Positions 17,388 to 25,711 of a stretch of 51,833 nucleotides of DNA are shown here, piece after piece. This DNA comes from a bacterium (GTDB lineage: Bacteria; Patescibacteriota; Saccharimonadia; Saccharimonadales; Saccharimonadaceae): NCBI GenBank assembly GCA_030530485.1, contig JAUMUX010000006.1, positions 1 to 51,833 on the forward strand, read 5' to 3'. How positions within the stretch are numbered: the first letter of the stretch is position 1; every line of letters begins with the position of its first letter. Made by a program: the position numbers and the translations under genes. The notes beneath the pieces were generated by a model, which was not told where the DNA came from, ran no database searches, and was given only the letters and a program-made list of their open reading frames with translations.

Positions 17388-19214
17388 TTATTTCGAATTT
17401 TTAGCGTGGCGCTTGCGCTCGTTCGAATCGAGATAACGCTTTCGAAGTCGCAAATTCTCGGGCGTAACTTCCAGTAATTCGTCGTCTTCGATAAAATCAA
17501 TGCACTGTTCAAGACTCAAATTCGTGAACGGCGTAAGCTGAACTGCGCCGTCAGAAGATTTCGAACGCATATTGGTAAGGTGCTTTTCCTTCACAACGTT
17601 GATTTCGAGGTCTTCTTGGCGATTATTCAATCCTACAATCATGCCAGCGTAAACCTCTGTTCCTGGGCCGACAAAAAGCTCGCCGCGGCTTTCAGCGCTT
17701 TGAAGTGCATAAGGGGTTGAAGTTCCTTTTTCGAAAGCAATCAGCGCGCCATTTCGGCTTGAAGGGATTTTGGTGCCCATTTCTTGATAACCATGCGGCA
17801 AGCTGTTCATAATAATCGTGCCTTTTGTAGCGGTGAGCATTAAGTTTCGCAAACCAATCATCGCGCGAGTAGTGATAATGTAAGTCAAGCGCGTTGCACC
17901 AGTTGGCAGGCTTTCTTGCGCCCGCATTTCGGCTCGACGCGTGCCCATTTCTTGACTCACCGCACCGACAAATTCAGGCGCAACCTCAATAATCAGCTCT
18001 TCGACTGGCTCTTTTTCGACGCTATCTTCTTCAATCGTCACCACTTGCGGACGACCAACTTCGAATTCGAAACCTTCACGGCGCAAAGTTTCAATCAAAA
18101 CCGAAAGGTGAAGCTCGCCACGACCAGAAATAATAAAGCCAATTCCCGTTTCTTCAACCTGAAGCGAAACGTTAGTTTCGAGCTCCTTCTTTAGGCGGTC
18201 GCCAATCTGGCGCGAAGTGGTAAATTCGCCCTCGCGACCTTTCATCGGACTGGTATTTGGGCCAAGATACATCGAAAGAGTTGGTTTTTCCACTTCAATC
18301 GTCGGCAAAGCTTCAGGATTATTTACATCCGCCAAAGTTTCGCCAATTTCGGCTTCTGCAACCCCTGTAATCGCCACAATATCACCCGCAAAAGCCTGAG
18401 TGATTTCTTCACGATTCAACCCGCGATAAGCAAAAAGTTTATCGATTTTGGCTTTTTTAATCGTGCCATCGCGTTTGATTAGCGTAATTTGCTCGCCAGT
18501 TTTAACTTTGCCGCGCGCAATTCGGCCAATCGCATATTTACCCAAGAAATTATCGTAAGTTAGCGAAGTTACAAGCAGTTGAAAATCGCCCTCAAGCTCA
18601 ACTTTTGGCGCTGGAATTTCGTTGATAATCGCATCAAAAATCGGCGCAAAACTGGCGTTGGCTTCTGGATTTTCTGGCACTTCTGGCCAAGCTTTACCGT
18701 CGCGACCAATTGCATAATAAGTGGAATAAAGTAGCTGGTCGTCCTTTGTGGCAAGCTCCAAAAACAAATCCGAAACTTCGTCATTCACCTCTGTAATTCG
18801 GCGCGCTGGCTTGTCGATTTTATTCACCACCACAATCGGCTTCAAGCCAAGTTCGAGCGCTTTACTCAGCACAAATTTAGTCTGCGGCATCGGCCCTTCC
18901 TGCGCGTCCACCACCAAAATCACGCCATCCGCCATATTCAGCGTGCGCTCAACTTCGCCCGAAAAATCGGCGTGCCCTGGCGTATCGATAATGTTAATTT
19001 TATAATCGCCGTGATAAATCGAGGTCTGCTTGGCGGTAATTGTAATTCCGCGCTCGCTCTCTTGGTCGCCCGAGTCCATCAAAAGCGTCTCGTTCATTTC
19101 GGCTTGATTTTCGCGGAAAGTGTTGCTCTGCTTCAAAAGCCCATCCACCAAGGTGGTTTTTCCGTGGTCAACGTGAGCAATAATCGCCACATTTCGAATA
19201 TTTTCTGGATTCAT
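17388..19214 (-). CDS. typA: Ribosome-associated GTPase TypA/BipA
   Basis: Translational GTPase of the EF-G/LepA class, involved in 50S assembly and stress adaptation. P-loop AHVDHGKTT (residues 14-22), switch II DTPGHADF and NKID are all present. The EF-G-like domains III and V and the TypA-specific C-terminal domain (MRSKSSDGAVQLTP) follow. Length is 608 residues, typical. Upstream on the minus strand there is TAAAAT and a weak AAAGA before the ATG. Confidence 0.96.
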   Translation of the reverse strand: MNPENIRNVAIIAHVDHGKTTLVDGLLKQSNTFRENQAEMNETLLMDSGDQESERGITITAKQTSIYHGDYKINIIDTPGHADFSGEVERTLNMADGVILVVDAQEGPMPQTKFVLSKALELGLKPIVVVNKIDKPARRITEVNDEVSDLFLELATKDDQLLYSTYYAIGRDGKAWPEVPENPEANASFAPIFDAIINEIPAPKVELEGDFQLLVTSLTYDNFLGKYAIGRIARGKVKTGEQITLIKRDGTIKKAKIDKLFAYRGLNREEITQAFAGDIVAITGVAEAEIGETLADVNNPEALPTIEVEKPTLSMYLGPNTSPMKGREGEFTTSRQIGDRLKKELETNVSLQVEETGIGFIISGRGELHLSVLIETLRREGFEFEVGRPQVVTIEEDSVEKEPVEELIIEVAPEFVGAVSQEMGTRRAEMRAQESLPTGATRLTYIITTRAMIGLRNLMLTATKGTIIMNSLPHGYQEMGTKIPSSRNGALIAFEKGTSTPYALQSAESRGELFVGPGTEVYAGMIVGLNNRQEDLEINVVKEKHLTNMRSKSSDGAVQLTPFTNLSLEQCIDFIEDDELLEVTPENLRLRKRYLDSNERKRHAKNSK

Positions 19215-19303
19215 TCAATTCTTTCTCTTTAATTTCTAATTTAATCGCTCGAATTATTTTACCATTTTTCGAATAAAAAGTCCAGCACAACTCATTCTTT
19301 CGA

Positions 19304-19332
19304 TTGACTTTTTCGATATTTTATGTTATAGT
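19304..19332 (+). promoter_or_regulatory. Promoter of the small membrane protein gene
   Basis: TTGACT (19304-19309), 17-bp spacer, TATAGT (19327-19332) with extended TG. Predicted start is about 19339, giving a ~50-nt leader. Confidence 0.8.
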
Positions 19333-19388
19333 TATGCTATTCGAAAGCCCTTTTGGTTTTTCGAAAGTACGTTTTGGAGGTTTCGAAA

Positions 19389-19784
19389 ATGATAAACATT
19401 TTTTTACAGCTAATCCTTTCGCTGATGCGATTCTTCGCGTGGATTCCAGGTGTTGATTCGCAAATTACGATTTACTCCATCGTTGCGGTGGCGACTGTTG
19501 CCGTGATTGGTTTAATCGAAAGGTTCTTCCCGAACTTTGTTGGGCGAATCATCAATATTGGCTGGCTTTATTTCCTACTTTTGCTCGCGGGAGTTGCACT
19601 CAACTGCACAACCGACTGGCGAATGTGGAGCATTGGAGCGTTTTTGATTCTGATGGCAATCTGGCGGGCAGGAATGCTCGATGGTCGCCGAGGAATAGAA
19701 GCCAAAAAATCGAAATGGCTTCGAAAGCTCAAAAAAAGAATTCGAGATTGGCTCGATGAAGAAGTCGAAGAGCCAAAAAAGTAA
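19389..19784 (+). CDS. Small membrane protein of unknown function
   Basis: 131 residues with about three hydrophobic helices. They are followed by a basic stretch (KKSKWLRKLKKRIRDW) and an acidic tail (DEEVEEPKK). No family recognised. The start at 19389 is set by GGAGG (19376-19380) at ideal distance. The leader carries TTCGAAA and TTTCGAA, which can form a stem. The bases overlapping and following the stop codon (AACCTCC, 19783-19789) are complementary to the Shine-Dalgarno region GGAGGTT (19376-19382). Confidence 0.75.
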   Translation: MINIFLQLILSLMRFFAWIPGVDSQITIYSIVAVATVAVIGLIERFFPNFVGRIINIGWLYFLLLLAGVALNCTTDWRMWSIGAFLILMAIWRAGMLDGRRGIEAKKSKWLRKLKKRIRDWLDEEVEEPKK

Positions 19785-19794
19785 CCTCCCCATC

Positions 19795-19820
19795 AAGACC
19801 ACTTTTGCGGTGGTCTTTTT
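19795..19820 (+). terminator. Terminator of the small membrane protein gene
   Basis: Stem AAGACCAC (19795-19802)/GTGGTCTT (19810-19817), then TTT. Confidence 0.9.
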
Positions 19821-19867
19821 CTTGTCTTTTAAACCGCTTGCGCTTATATAAAAATATGGTTAAAATA

Positions 19868-19896
19868 TTGACTTTTTAAATAAATTATGCTATAAT
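19868..19896 (+). promoter_or_regulatory. Promoter of surface protein gene 20103
   Basis: TTGACT (19868-19873), 17-bp spacer, TATAAT (19891-19896) with extended TG. Predicted start is about 19903. Confidence 0.88.
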
Positions 19897-19902
19897 CAAG
19901 CC

Positions 19903-20102
19903 AGTTAGCATTATAGGTGCTGAGGGAGCTTAAAAATCAGGCTAATAAAAAGTATTAAGCTTTTACCGTGGCAGTTCTCCAATTTCCCTATTTGCGCGCC
20001 TTGTGGGAAGTTGGCGAGCTGTCGCGGTAAACGCGACGTTCCTCTTGAAATTTTTTGGCCAAAATATTTCAAAAAAATAGAAATGAAAGGGGTGTGGCAA
20101 AA
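19903..20102 (+). promoter_or_regulatory. 200-nt highly structured 5' leader with alternative hairpins
   Basis: ACCGTGGCAG (19965-19974) pairs over 10 bp, with G-U pairs, to CTGTCGCGGT (20019-20028). Inside it CCAATTTCCC (19979-19988) pairs over 10 bp with GGGAAGTTGG (20005-20014). Upstream, AGCTTAA (19927-19933) pairs with TTAAGCT (19955-19961). The loop sequence GCTAA (19941-19945) can pair with TTAGC (19905-19909), forming a pseudoknot. GTCGCG (20021-20026) can alternatively form a perfect 6-bp hairpin with CGCGAC (20032-20037), which would break the large stem. A Shine-Dalgarno AAAGGGG follows. The layout resembles a riboswitch but matches no class I know. The ~318 bases between the flanking genes hold only this leader, its promoter and the upstream terminator. 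Confidence 0.7.
19933..19956 (+). repeat. Left arm of a 24-bp inverted repeat flanking gene 20103
   Basis: Matches the reverse complement of 21281-21304 at 22 of 24 positions, including 15 in a row (AAAATCAGGCTAATA). It lies inside the leader, downstream of the promoter. Confidence 0.85.
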
Positions 20103-21197
20103 ATGACTAGAAGAAAGAGGATTATACTTGGGATAGGATTGATAGTAGTACTTACTGCTATCGTGAGTTTAATGTTTTCGCTTGGGGGCGGGAATGCCAC
20201 CAAAACGGAGGCGAAGGCAAAAGGAGCAGGAACGGAATCAACGACCGTAGCTAATACATCCAAAAAAGATGAGAGCTACAAAGAGTTTGAGGTAATTCCT
20301 TACGGAGAAAATCCGCAAGGAAAAGTTATACCGAATAATTCAGACAGCGATTCGTTGTCGGGCTCAGTATCCGAGAAGGTAAAAACCCTTCTTTCTAATG
20401 CGGCACACAAGCCACAAGCATTAGAGAATTACTCCCGTCAGTTGGGTTTAAAAATCCCAAATGATATGAAGTGGAAGCAAGAAGTTGAAGGTAAGGAGTA
20501 TTTGAGTAAAGAAGCTCAAGATCTTTATTGGAAACTAGAGGCGATTTTGCTCGGCGAAGCAAAAACTGAGCACGTCGATAATATCGGCGTGACTGGATAT
20601 GCCTCAGGCGTTCAGAATGGCGAACTTATCCAAGGTGAAAAGTTCGATTATTCCAACTGGAGTGGCGTGAAGATTACCTATAAAGGCTACACCTTTTACA
20701 CGCTTGATTACTGTGGCAATACAGTAACACCATCTCCGATTCCGGGCGTCAAGAAAATTCCTAAGGTTATTACACCTCCGGAACAGCCGAGTAAAAAAAC
20801 ACCACCACCAAAGGAACAGCTCGAGCCGAAAAAGGCTGAGCAAGACCCTGCACAACAAGGAAACGCTCCTATTGGCGGTGGCAGAAATGCTACTTCAACA
20901 GTGGAAGAACCAGCAGACAACACTGCACCGTCCTTCCCAAATACCTACCAAGCACCTGCACCACAAAATGGTGGCGGTGCGCAAAATGGTGGAACCAGCG
21001 GGCTGAACGACGCGCCGAGTGGCAGCTTTAGCGATGCAAACGGTCAAACGACTGTTAATCCAAATGGCTCCGTGCAAACGCCTAACGGCAACTACAGACC
21101 ATTGGTTGGAGTTACGCCACCGCCAGTTCAAAACCCAGATACTAATTCTGGAGTAAACAATGGTGCGGTAGACGCCAACACTATCCCAGTCGACTAA
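20103..21197 (+). CDS. Membrane-anchored or secreted surface protein, unknown function
   Basis: 364 residues. An N-terminal basic segment and one membrane helix (about 5-26) are followed by an exterior region. This has a compact part (about residues 85-215, with VKITYKGYTFYTLDYCG) and a C-terminal half rich in Pro, Gly, Asn and Gln. No sorting motif is visible at the C-terminus. I chose the ATG at 20103 because of AAAGGGG upstream; the open frame extends to 20055. Unlike its neighbours it contains no TTCGAA, which suggests a different history or rapid turnover. An almost perfect 24-bp inverted repeat encloses its leader end and coding region. Confidence 0.75.
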   Translation: MTRRKRIILGIGLIVVLTAIVSLMFSLGGGNATKTEAKAKGAGTESTTVANTSKKDESYKEFEVIPYGENPQGKVIPNNSDSDSLSGSVSEKVKTLLSNAAHKPQALENYSRQLGLKIPNDMKWKQEVEGKEYLSKEAQDLYWKLEAILLGEAKTEHVDNIGVTGYASGVQNGELIQGEKFDYSNWSGVKITYKGYTFYTLDYCGNTVTPSPIPGVKKIPKVITPPEQPSKKTPPPKEQLEPKKAEQDPAQQGNAPIGGGRNATSTVEEPADNTAPSFPNTYQAPAPQNGGGAQNGGTSGLNDAPSGSFSDANGQTTVNPNGSVQTPNGNYRPLVGVTPPPVQNPDTNSGVNNGAVDANTIPVD

Positions 21198-21242
21198 TGC
21201 TAATTTCGAAATTCGAATTCGAGTTTCGAAAGCACTTTTTTC

Positions 21243-21272
21243 GCCTGGCAGCTTCTCTGCTGCTGGGCTTTT
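21243..21272 (+). terminator. Terminator of gene 20103
   Basis: 10-bp stem (GCCTGGCAGC/GCTGCTGGGC with two G-U pairs), 6-nt loop, TTTT. Confidence 0.85.
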
Positions 21273-21280
21273 CCTAGTTT

Positions 21281-21304
21281 AATGCTTTCTATTAGCCTGA
21301 TTTT
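21281..21304 (-). repeat. Right arm of the 24-bp inverted repeat
   Basis: Reverse complement of 19933-19956 with two mismatches. It lies after the terminator and before the next promoter. It overlaps a small hairpin AGCCTG (21294-21299)/CAGGCT (21306-21311). Confidence 0.85.
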
Positions 21305-21353
21305 ACAGGCTTTAACAATTCGGCTAGCAAAAAAACAGACATTATCTTTAATA

Positions 21354-21382
21354 TTGACAAAAAATCTATTTTATTATATAAT
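21354..21382 (+). promoter_or_regulatory. Promoter of the LPKTG surface protein gene
   Basis: TTGACA (21354-21359), 17-bp spacer, TATAAT (21377-21382): full consensus. The short leader has no obvious structure. Confidence 0.9.
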
Positions 21383-21421
21383 TAAATTATCAACATTAAC
21401 GTGGAGATAGAGAGGAAAAAG

Positions 21422-23659
21422 ATGAGAGACTTTTTGAAAAAAGTAGCTAGCTTTGCAAAAAGCCACCCAGTATTCTTGGGCGTAACTTTGGTTGCGCTTG
21501 TCGCTGGTGCGCGAGTTCTCGCTTGGGGTCCAGGTCGAGCAACTTTTACAATGGCTAAGCCAGCTGACTACGTAACCTTCAACTCAATCACTGATAATCC
21601 AAATATCGGCGATGAACGAGACTTCGTGGGAATCCGCGAAAAAGGCACGCAAAATGCGTGGTCAAACAAAGTGCAAATTCAGGATGGTAAAGAATATTAC
21701 ATCCGAATGTATGTTCACAACAATGCCGCTGCCAACCTCAACTTGGTAGCCGAAAACGTAACGGCAAAATTGAATGTGCCAAACAAAACAGATACAAGCA
21801 TTACGGTTGACGGCCAAATTTCGGCTTCAAACGCTAACCCAGCTCAAGTTTGGGACAACGCAACTTTTACAAGCGACAAAAAATTCAACCTTACTTATGT
21901 AAGTGGTTCAGCGCTTTATGAAAATAACAGCGTTGGTGCGCGTGGTGGCGTAAAATTAAGCGATAATTTGCTTACCAACACTGGCGCATTGCTTGGTTAT
22001 GACAAGCTTGACGGTAAAATCCCTGGCTGCAACCAATACGCAGGTTATGTAACCGTTTTGGTGAAAGCTAAAACTGTCGAAGAATCGAATATTAGCATTT
22101 CGAAAACCGTTCGAAACAAAACTAACGGCGACAAAACTTGGAACGAAGTTGTAGATGCTAAACCTGGCGACACTGTTCAGTTCCAAATTGATGCCAAAAA
22201 CACTGGCAATAGTCAAATCAATAACTTGGTTATCCGCGACATTTTGCCAAAAGGTTTGAAATTCGTGCCTGGAAGCGCTAAACTCTACAACGCCAATAAC
22301 GGCTTTAAGGGTTCTTCAATCGATGACAGCGTAATCGCCAAAACTGAAGCAGACAAAGGCGCAAACGTTGGCGCATATTCAGCTGGCAGCAACGCGGTGG
22401 TTCGATTCGACGCAACTGTAGTCGAAAACGACCAATTGCCTAAATGTGGCGAAAACCTTCTAACCAACCTCGCTCAAGCCAGCGACCAAAGAATCGCAAA
22501 AAATGACACAGCGGGCGTTCGAGTTAAAAAAGAATGTAAAACGGTTGCTTACAAATGTGATGCTTTGAGCGTTAAATTAATCAGCAAAAAAGAAATCTCA
22601 AACGGTAGCCACAAAGGTGCAGAATTTACTTACGAATTCGACACCGCTTACACTGCCCAAAACACCACTTTCAAAGGTGTAAAATATGTAGTGAAAAATT
22701 CGAAGGGCGAAGTTGTAGCTGAAAAGACCGTAAATAACGGCACTAAGCTTACCTTCACCGCTAGCCTTTACGCGAGCGACACCTTCAACGTAACCGCTAC
22801 CGTGCTTACCGCTGATGGCGAAAATACCAACGCAAACTGTGCTAAATCATTTGAACTTAACGTTCCACAGACTAAAGCGCTTAAATGTGAATCAATCGTA
22901 ATTTCGCGAATTTCACGCACTAAATTCGAAATTTCAACCAACATCACTAAGGTTAATGTTTCGAACGTAAACGTAAATTACGTGATTAAAAATTCGAAAG
23001 GCGAAACTGTTCGAACTTTCGAAAACGACGGTTCGAAAACTCAAATCGAAATCACCCAATCGGGCGATTACACAATCACCGCAACTGTTAAGGGTGACGG
23101 CGTGAATAGTTCCGACTGTTCAAAACAATTCACCGTGCCAAAAGAAAACACACCTTCAATTGTTATCGAAAAGACAGTTAACGGCGTGAAAGATTTGAAA
23201 GTTGAAGCCAACACTGATTTCCCTTATGAAATCACTGTACGCAACAACGGTAGCGTTGATTTGAAAGAGGTAAAAGTTACCGACAAAGCTCCTGCGAATG
23301 TTAAATTTATCAGCAGCGACAAGGGCGAAATTAAAGATAATGTATTGACTTACACTATCCCAAGCCTCAAAGTTGGTGAAAGCCAAACGATTAAAATCAC
23401 CGCTCAAGCAACTGCTACAAATATGAAAGCAAAAAACGTTGCTTGTGTAGATACCCCAACGATTCCTGGCGACAACGACGGTTGTGATAGCGCGAATATC
23501 GAAGTGCCACCAAAGAGCACTCCAACTCCGCCACCAACCACACCAGAAGTTCCTGCCGAATTGCCAAAAACTGGTTTCGACAGCTTCGGTGCAATGATTG
23601 CGCTAGGCTCATTGGCTTCAGCAGGCGCAGCCTACATTGCTAGCCGACGAATGATTTAA
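21422..23659 (+). CDS. LPXTG-type surface protein with DUF11-like repeats
   Basis: 745-residue predicted cell-surface protein. After an N-terminal signal/anchor (about 14-35) there is an exterior domain. Next comes an Ig-like DUF11 segment (ISISKTVRNK through ILPKGLKFVPGSAKLY). Two related Ig-like modules with paired cysteines follow (KCDALSVKLISKKE and KCESIVISRISRTK). A second DUF11 segment precedes the end (IVIEKTVNGVKD through KAPANVKFISS). After a Pro/Thr linker the C-terminus has LPKTG, a hydrophobic stretch and a short basic tail (SRRMI), a classical sortase signal. No sortase gene is in this window. The start ATG has a purine-rich GAGAGGA upstream. Confidence 0.88.
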   Translation: MRDFLKKVASFAKSHPVFLGVTLVALVAGARVLAWGPGRATFTMAKPADYVTFNSITDNPNIGDERDFVGIREKGTQNAWSNKVQIQDGKEYYIRMYVHNNAAANLNLVAENVTAKLNVPNKTDTSITVDGQISASNANPAQVWDNATFTSDKKFNLTYVSGSALYENNSVGARGGVKLSDNLLTNTGALLGYDKLDGKIPGCNQYAGYVTVLVKAKTVEESNISISKTVRNKTNGDKTWNEVVDAKPGDTVQFQIDAKNTGNSQINNLVIRDILPKGLKFVPGSAKLYNANNGFKGSSIDDSVIAKTEADKGANVGAYSAGSNAVVRFDATVVENDQLPKCGENLLTNLAQASDQRIAKNDTAGVRVKKECKTVAYKCDALSVKLISKKEISNGSHKGAEFTYEFDTAYTAQNTTFKGVKYVVKNSKGEVVAEKTVNNGTKLTFTASLYASDTFNVTATVLTADGENTNANCAKSFELNVPQTKALKCESIVISRISRTKFEISTNITKVNVSNVNVNYVIKNSKGETVRTFENDGSKTQIEITQSGDYTITATVKGDGVNSSDCSKQFTVPKENTPSIVIEKTVNGVKDLKVEANTDFPYEITVRNNGSVDLKEVKVTDKAPANVKFISSDKGEIKDNVLTYTIPSLKVGESQTIKITAQATATNMKAKNVACVDTPTIPGDNDGCDSANIEVPPKSTPTPPPTTPEVPAELPKTGFDSFGAMIALGSLASAGAAYIASRRMI

Positions 23660-23696
23660 GCTTGACCGCTTCTTCCGAGCGATTAAGCTCATCATC

Positions 23697-23728
23697 AAAA
23701 CAGCCTTTCATTTTCGAAGGGCTGTTTT
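23697..23728 (+). terminator. Terminator of the LPKTG gene
   Basis: 9-bp stem AAAACAGCC (23697-23705)/GGCTGTTTT (23720-23728) followed by A and T residues. Confidence 0.85.
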
Positions 23729-23778
23729 ATTTTTCGAAAGATTTTGTTTTTTCGAATTTTTATGCTAAAATTAAACCA

Positions 23779-24144
23779 ATGACAAAAATTGCGATTATCG
23801 AAGACGACGCTATGATTGCGCAAATGTACCAGATGAAATTCGAGCTGGATGGCTTCAACGTGGAAATTTCGAATAACGGCGAAGATGGCCTACGAATGGT
23901 TGAAAATTTCAAGCCTGATTTACTGCTGCTCGATGTCAAAATCCCTAAAATCGACGGCATTCGCTTGCTCGAAAAAATCCGCGCGCGCAAAGATTTTGCT
24001 AATTTGCCCGTGATTTTGCTCACCAATTCCGACCGCTCAGAAATCCCCGAAGACATTAACCATCTCAAAATTACCGATTACATTGTAAAAGCTAATCTCA
24101 CGCCGCGCCAAGTTGCCGAAAAGGTTAAAAATACGCTGAAATAA
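23779..24144 (+). CDS. Single-domain response regulator (receiver only)
   Basis: 121-residue CheY-like receiver domain with no output domain. Acidic pocket IEDD near the N-terminus, the phosphoacceptor aspartate in LLLLDVKIP, the switch threonine in ILLTNS and the lysine in IVKANL are all present. It would act by protein-protein contact downstream of a histidine kinase, which is not in this window. The start at 23779 is supported by TAAAAT at 23766-23771, ending 7 nt before the ATG, so the mRNA should be leaderless. Confidence 0.93.
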   Translation: MTKIAIIEDDAMIAQMYQMKFELDGFNVEISNNGEDGLRMVENFKPDLLLLDVKIPKIDGIRLLEKIRARKDFANLPVILLTNSDRSEIPEDINHLKITDYIVKANLTPRQVAEKVKNTLK

Positions 24145-24169
24145 AACCGCAATCTTACTTGCGGTTTTT
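24144..24169. terminator. Bidirectional terminator between receiver gene and folD
   Basis: 9-bp stem AAACCGCAA (24144-24152)/TTGCGGTTT (24159-24167), T-run on the plus strand and A-run on the other side. It serves both convergent genes. Confidence 0.85.
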
Positions 24170-24171
24170 GC

Positions 24172-25023
24172 TTACAAATCTTGCTGACCTTTTTGGTTGG
24201 CGATTTTTCGTGCAGCTTGAATTACGTTGTCGAAAAGTGCCGCCACTGTTAGCGGGCCAACTCCACCCTTTTTGGGCGTAATGGTTAAATCGTCGCGCGT
24301 CAAACGAACCTCCTCCGCCACATCGCCACGAATTTCACCCTTTTCGCTCGCCGTACCCGCATCAACCACCACCGCTTTCGGCTTCAACATTCGCGAATCA
24401 ATCAACCCAGGTTTGCCCACCGCCGTAATTACAATATCGAAACTCGAAAGCGTTTTTTGCATTTCCTCCGCATTCGTTTCATCAAATTTCGCAACCTGAA
24501 AGCCCGAGTTTTCCCACATTTTCGCCAGAGGTGCGCCCACCAATTTGCCCTGCCCGACAATCGCAATTTGCTTGCCTTTGAGCTCCACGTTGTAGCCCGC
24601 CAAAAGCCAGTTAATCGCCTGAGCCGTTGCCGAATCGTAATCGCCGGCATTCAAGCCATCCACGTCTTTTTCTGGCGCGATTTCTGCCAAAATCTCCTCG
24701 GTTTCCGCCACCGAAATTCGCTGGTTTTGCTCGTTTTCGAGTGGCAATTGCACAATAATTCCGTGCACATCTTTTTCGAAATTCGCTTTTCGAATCGCCT
24801 CTTGCATTTTCGAAAGCTCCACCTTGCGCCGCTCCACCTCAATCAAAATATCTGCGCCATAATTTTCTTTCAAACGCATATAGGTTCCGGTCACGGGGCT
24901 TTCACTGGCATAAAAAATCACCAGCTTCGGCACCACTCGCCAACTTTGGCGCAACGCTCGCACTTGTTTGGCTTGTCGCTCTTTAATAAAATCTCTTAAT
25001 TCTGCTCCGTTCAAAATCTTCAT
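24172..25023 (-). CDS. folD: Methylenetetrahydrofolate dehydrogenase/cyclohydrolase FolD
   Basis: Bifunctional enzyme interconverting 5,10-methylene-, methenyl- and 10-formyl-tetrahydrofolate. The 283-residue length is normal. Visible are TYMRLKENYG with the conserved lysine, VQLPLE, EKDVDGLN, the nucleotide-binding GQGKLVGAPLAK, and TPKKGGVGPLT. With glyA in the same window it covers the core of one-carbon metabolism. The -10 (plus-strand ATTATA 25030-25035) ends 6 nt before the ATG: leaderless. Its promoter is interleaved with the divergent promoter of the next gene. Confidence 0.96.
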   Translation of the reverse strand: MKILNGAELRDFIKERQAKQVRALRQSWRVVPKLVIFYASESPVTGTYMRLKENYGADILIEVERRKVELSKMQEAIRKANFEKDVHGIIVQLPLENEQNQRISVAETEEILAEIAPEKDVDGLNAGDYDSATAQAINWLLAGYNVELKGKQIAIVGQGKLVGAPLAKMWENSGFQVAKFDETNAEEMQKTLSSFDIVITAVGKPGLIDSRMLKPKAVVVDAGTASEKGEIRGDVAEEVRLTRDDLTITPKKGGVGPLTVAALFDNVIQAARKIANQKGQQDL

Positions 25024-25036
25024 ACTTAAATTATAC

Positions 25037-25065
25037 TTGAATTACGGCGTTTTTTAAAGTATAAT
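25037..25065 (+). promoter_or_regulatory. Promoter of the DUF5684-like gene, interleaved with the folD promoter
   Basis: TTGAAT (25037-25042), 17-bp spacer, TATAAT (25060-25065). The folD -10 lies at 25030-25035 on the other strand, so both polymerases must use the same ~40 bp. Confidence 0.8.
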
Positions 25066-25098
25066 TAGAGTAATATTTATTAACGAAAGGTTTTAACT

Positions 25099-25656
25099 AT
25101 GTATTCAGATTATTATAGTTCAGGCTATCGATATGGTGGAGGATATTCGTATTCTAGCAATTTCGACCCAGCCGTATTTATTGGATTTGTCATCTTTGGC
25201 GCAATCGCGATTGCTGCTATTTACGTGCTCACCGCTGTTGCGATGATGAAGATTTTCCAAAAAGCGGGTCTTCCAGGCTGGAAAGCTTGGGTGCCAGTTT
25301 ATAACTCTTGGCTCTTCCTTGAACTTGGTGGCTACAATGGTGGAATTTCGATTCTTTCGGTTGTAACTGGTTTTCCAGGTCTTGGCTGGATTGCATCAAT
25401 CGTTTTCTTCGTATTTATGTGTATGTCGGCTAACGAAATCAGCAAGAAATTGCAAAAGCCTCAAGCGTTTATCCTTTATCCACTTGGAATAATTTCGCTT
25501 GGAATCACCACTATTATTTGGTATTTCCGAATGGGCTTTGGCTCAACCGAATGGGTTGATTCGCTCGGAAAAGAAAGCTTAGCTAAGGGCACAATTCTTG
25601 GCTACGAAGTTCAAGAAGAAGACGAAGCGCAAGAAGCGGAAATCGTCGAAGAATAA
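25099..25656 (+). CDS. DUF5684-like integral membrane protein
   Basis: 185 residues with an N-terminal Tyr/Gly/Ser-rich tail and about four hydrophobic segments. The motif KIFQKAGLPGWKAWVPVYNSW marks a family I know as DUF5684, often found near signal peptidases in other bacteria. The C-terminus is acidic (EEDEAQEAEIVEE). Function unknown. Shine-Dalgarno GAAAGG precedes the ATG, and the gene has its own promoter and terminator. Confidence 0.8.
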   Translation: MYSDYYSSGYRYGGGYSYSSNFDPAVFIGFVIFGAIAIAAIYVLTAVAMMKIFQKAGLPGWKAWVPVYNSWLFLELGGYNGGISILSVVTGFPGLGWIASIVFFVFMCMSANEISKKLQKPQAFILYPLGIISLGITTIIWYFRMGFGSTEWVDSLGKESLAKGTILGYEVQEEDEAQEAEIVEE

Positions 25657-25667
25657 TTCTTGGCAAT

Positions 25668-25703
25668 AAAAAATACGGTTCAAATGCGAGCCGTATTTTT
25701 CTT
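25668..25703. terminator. Strong bidirectional terminator before murB
   Basis: Long stem of about 13 bp (AAAAATACGGTTC/GAGCCGTATTTTT, one G-U) with loop AAATGC. It serves both convergent genes. Confidence 0.9.
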
Positions 25704-25711
25704 TTCGAAAA

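Noticed and set aside
19905-19946. attC-like integron site (GTTAGC...GGCTAA)
   Set aside because: The arms face the wrong way for RYYYAAC...GTTRRRY, and no integrase or cassette array is seen.
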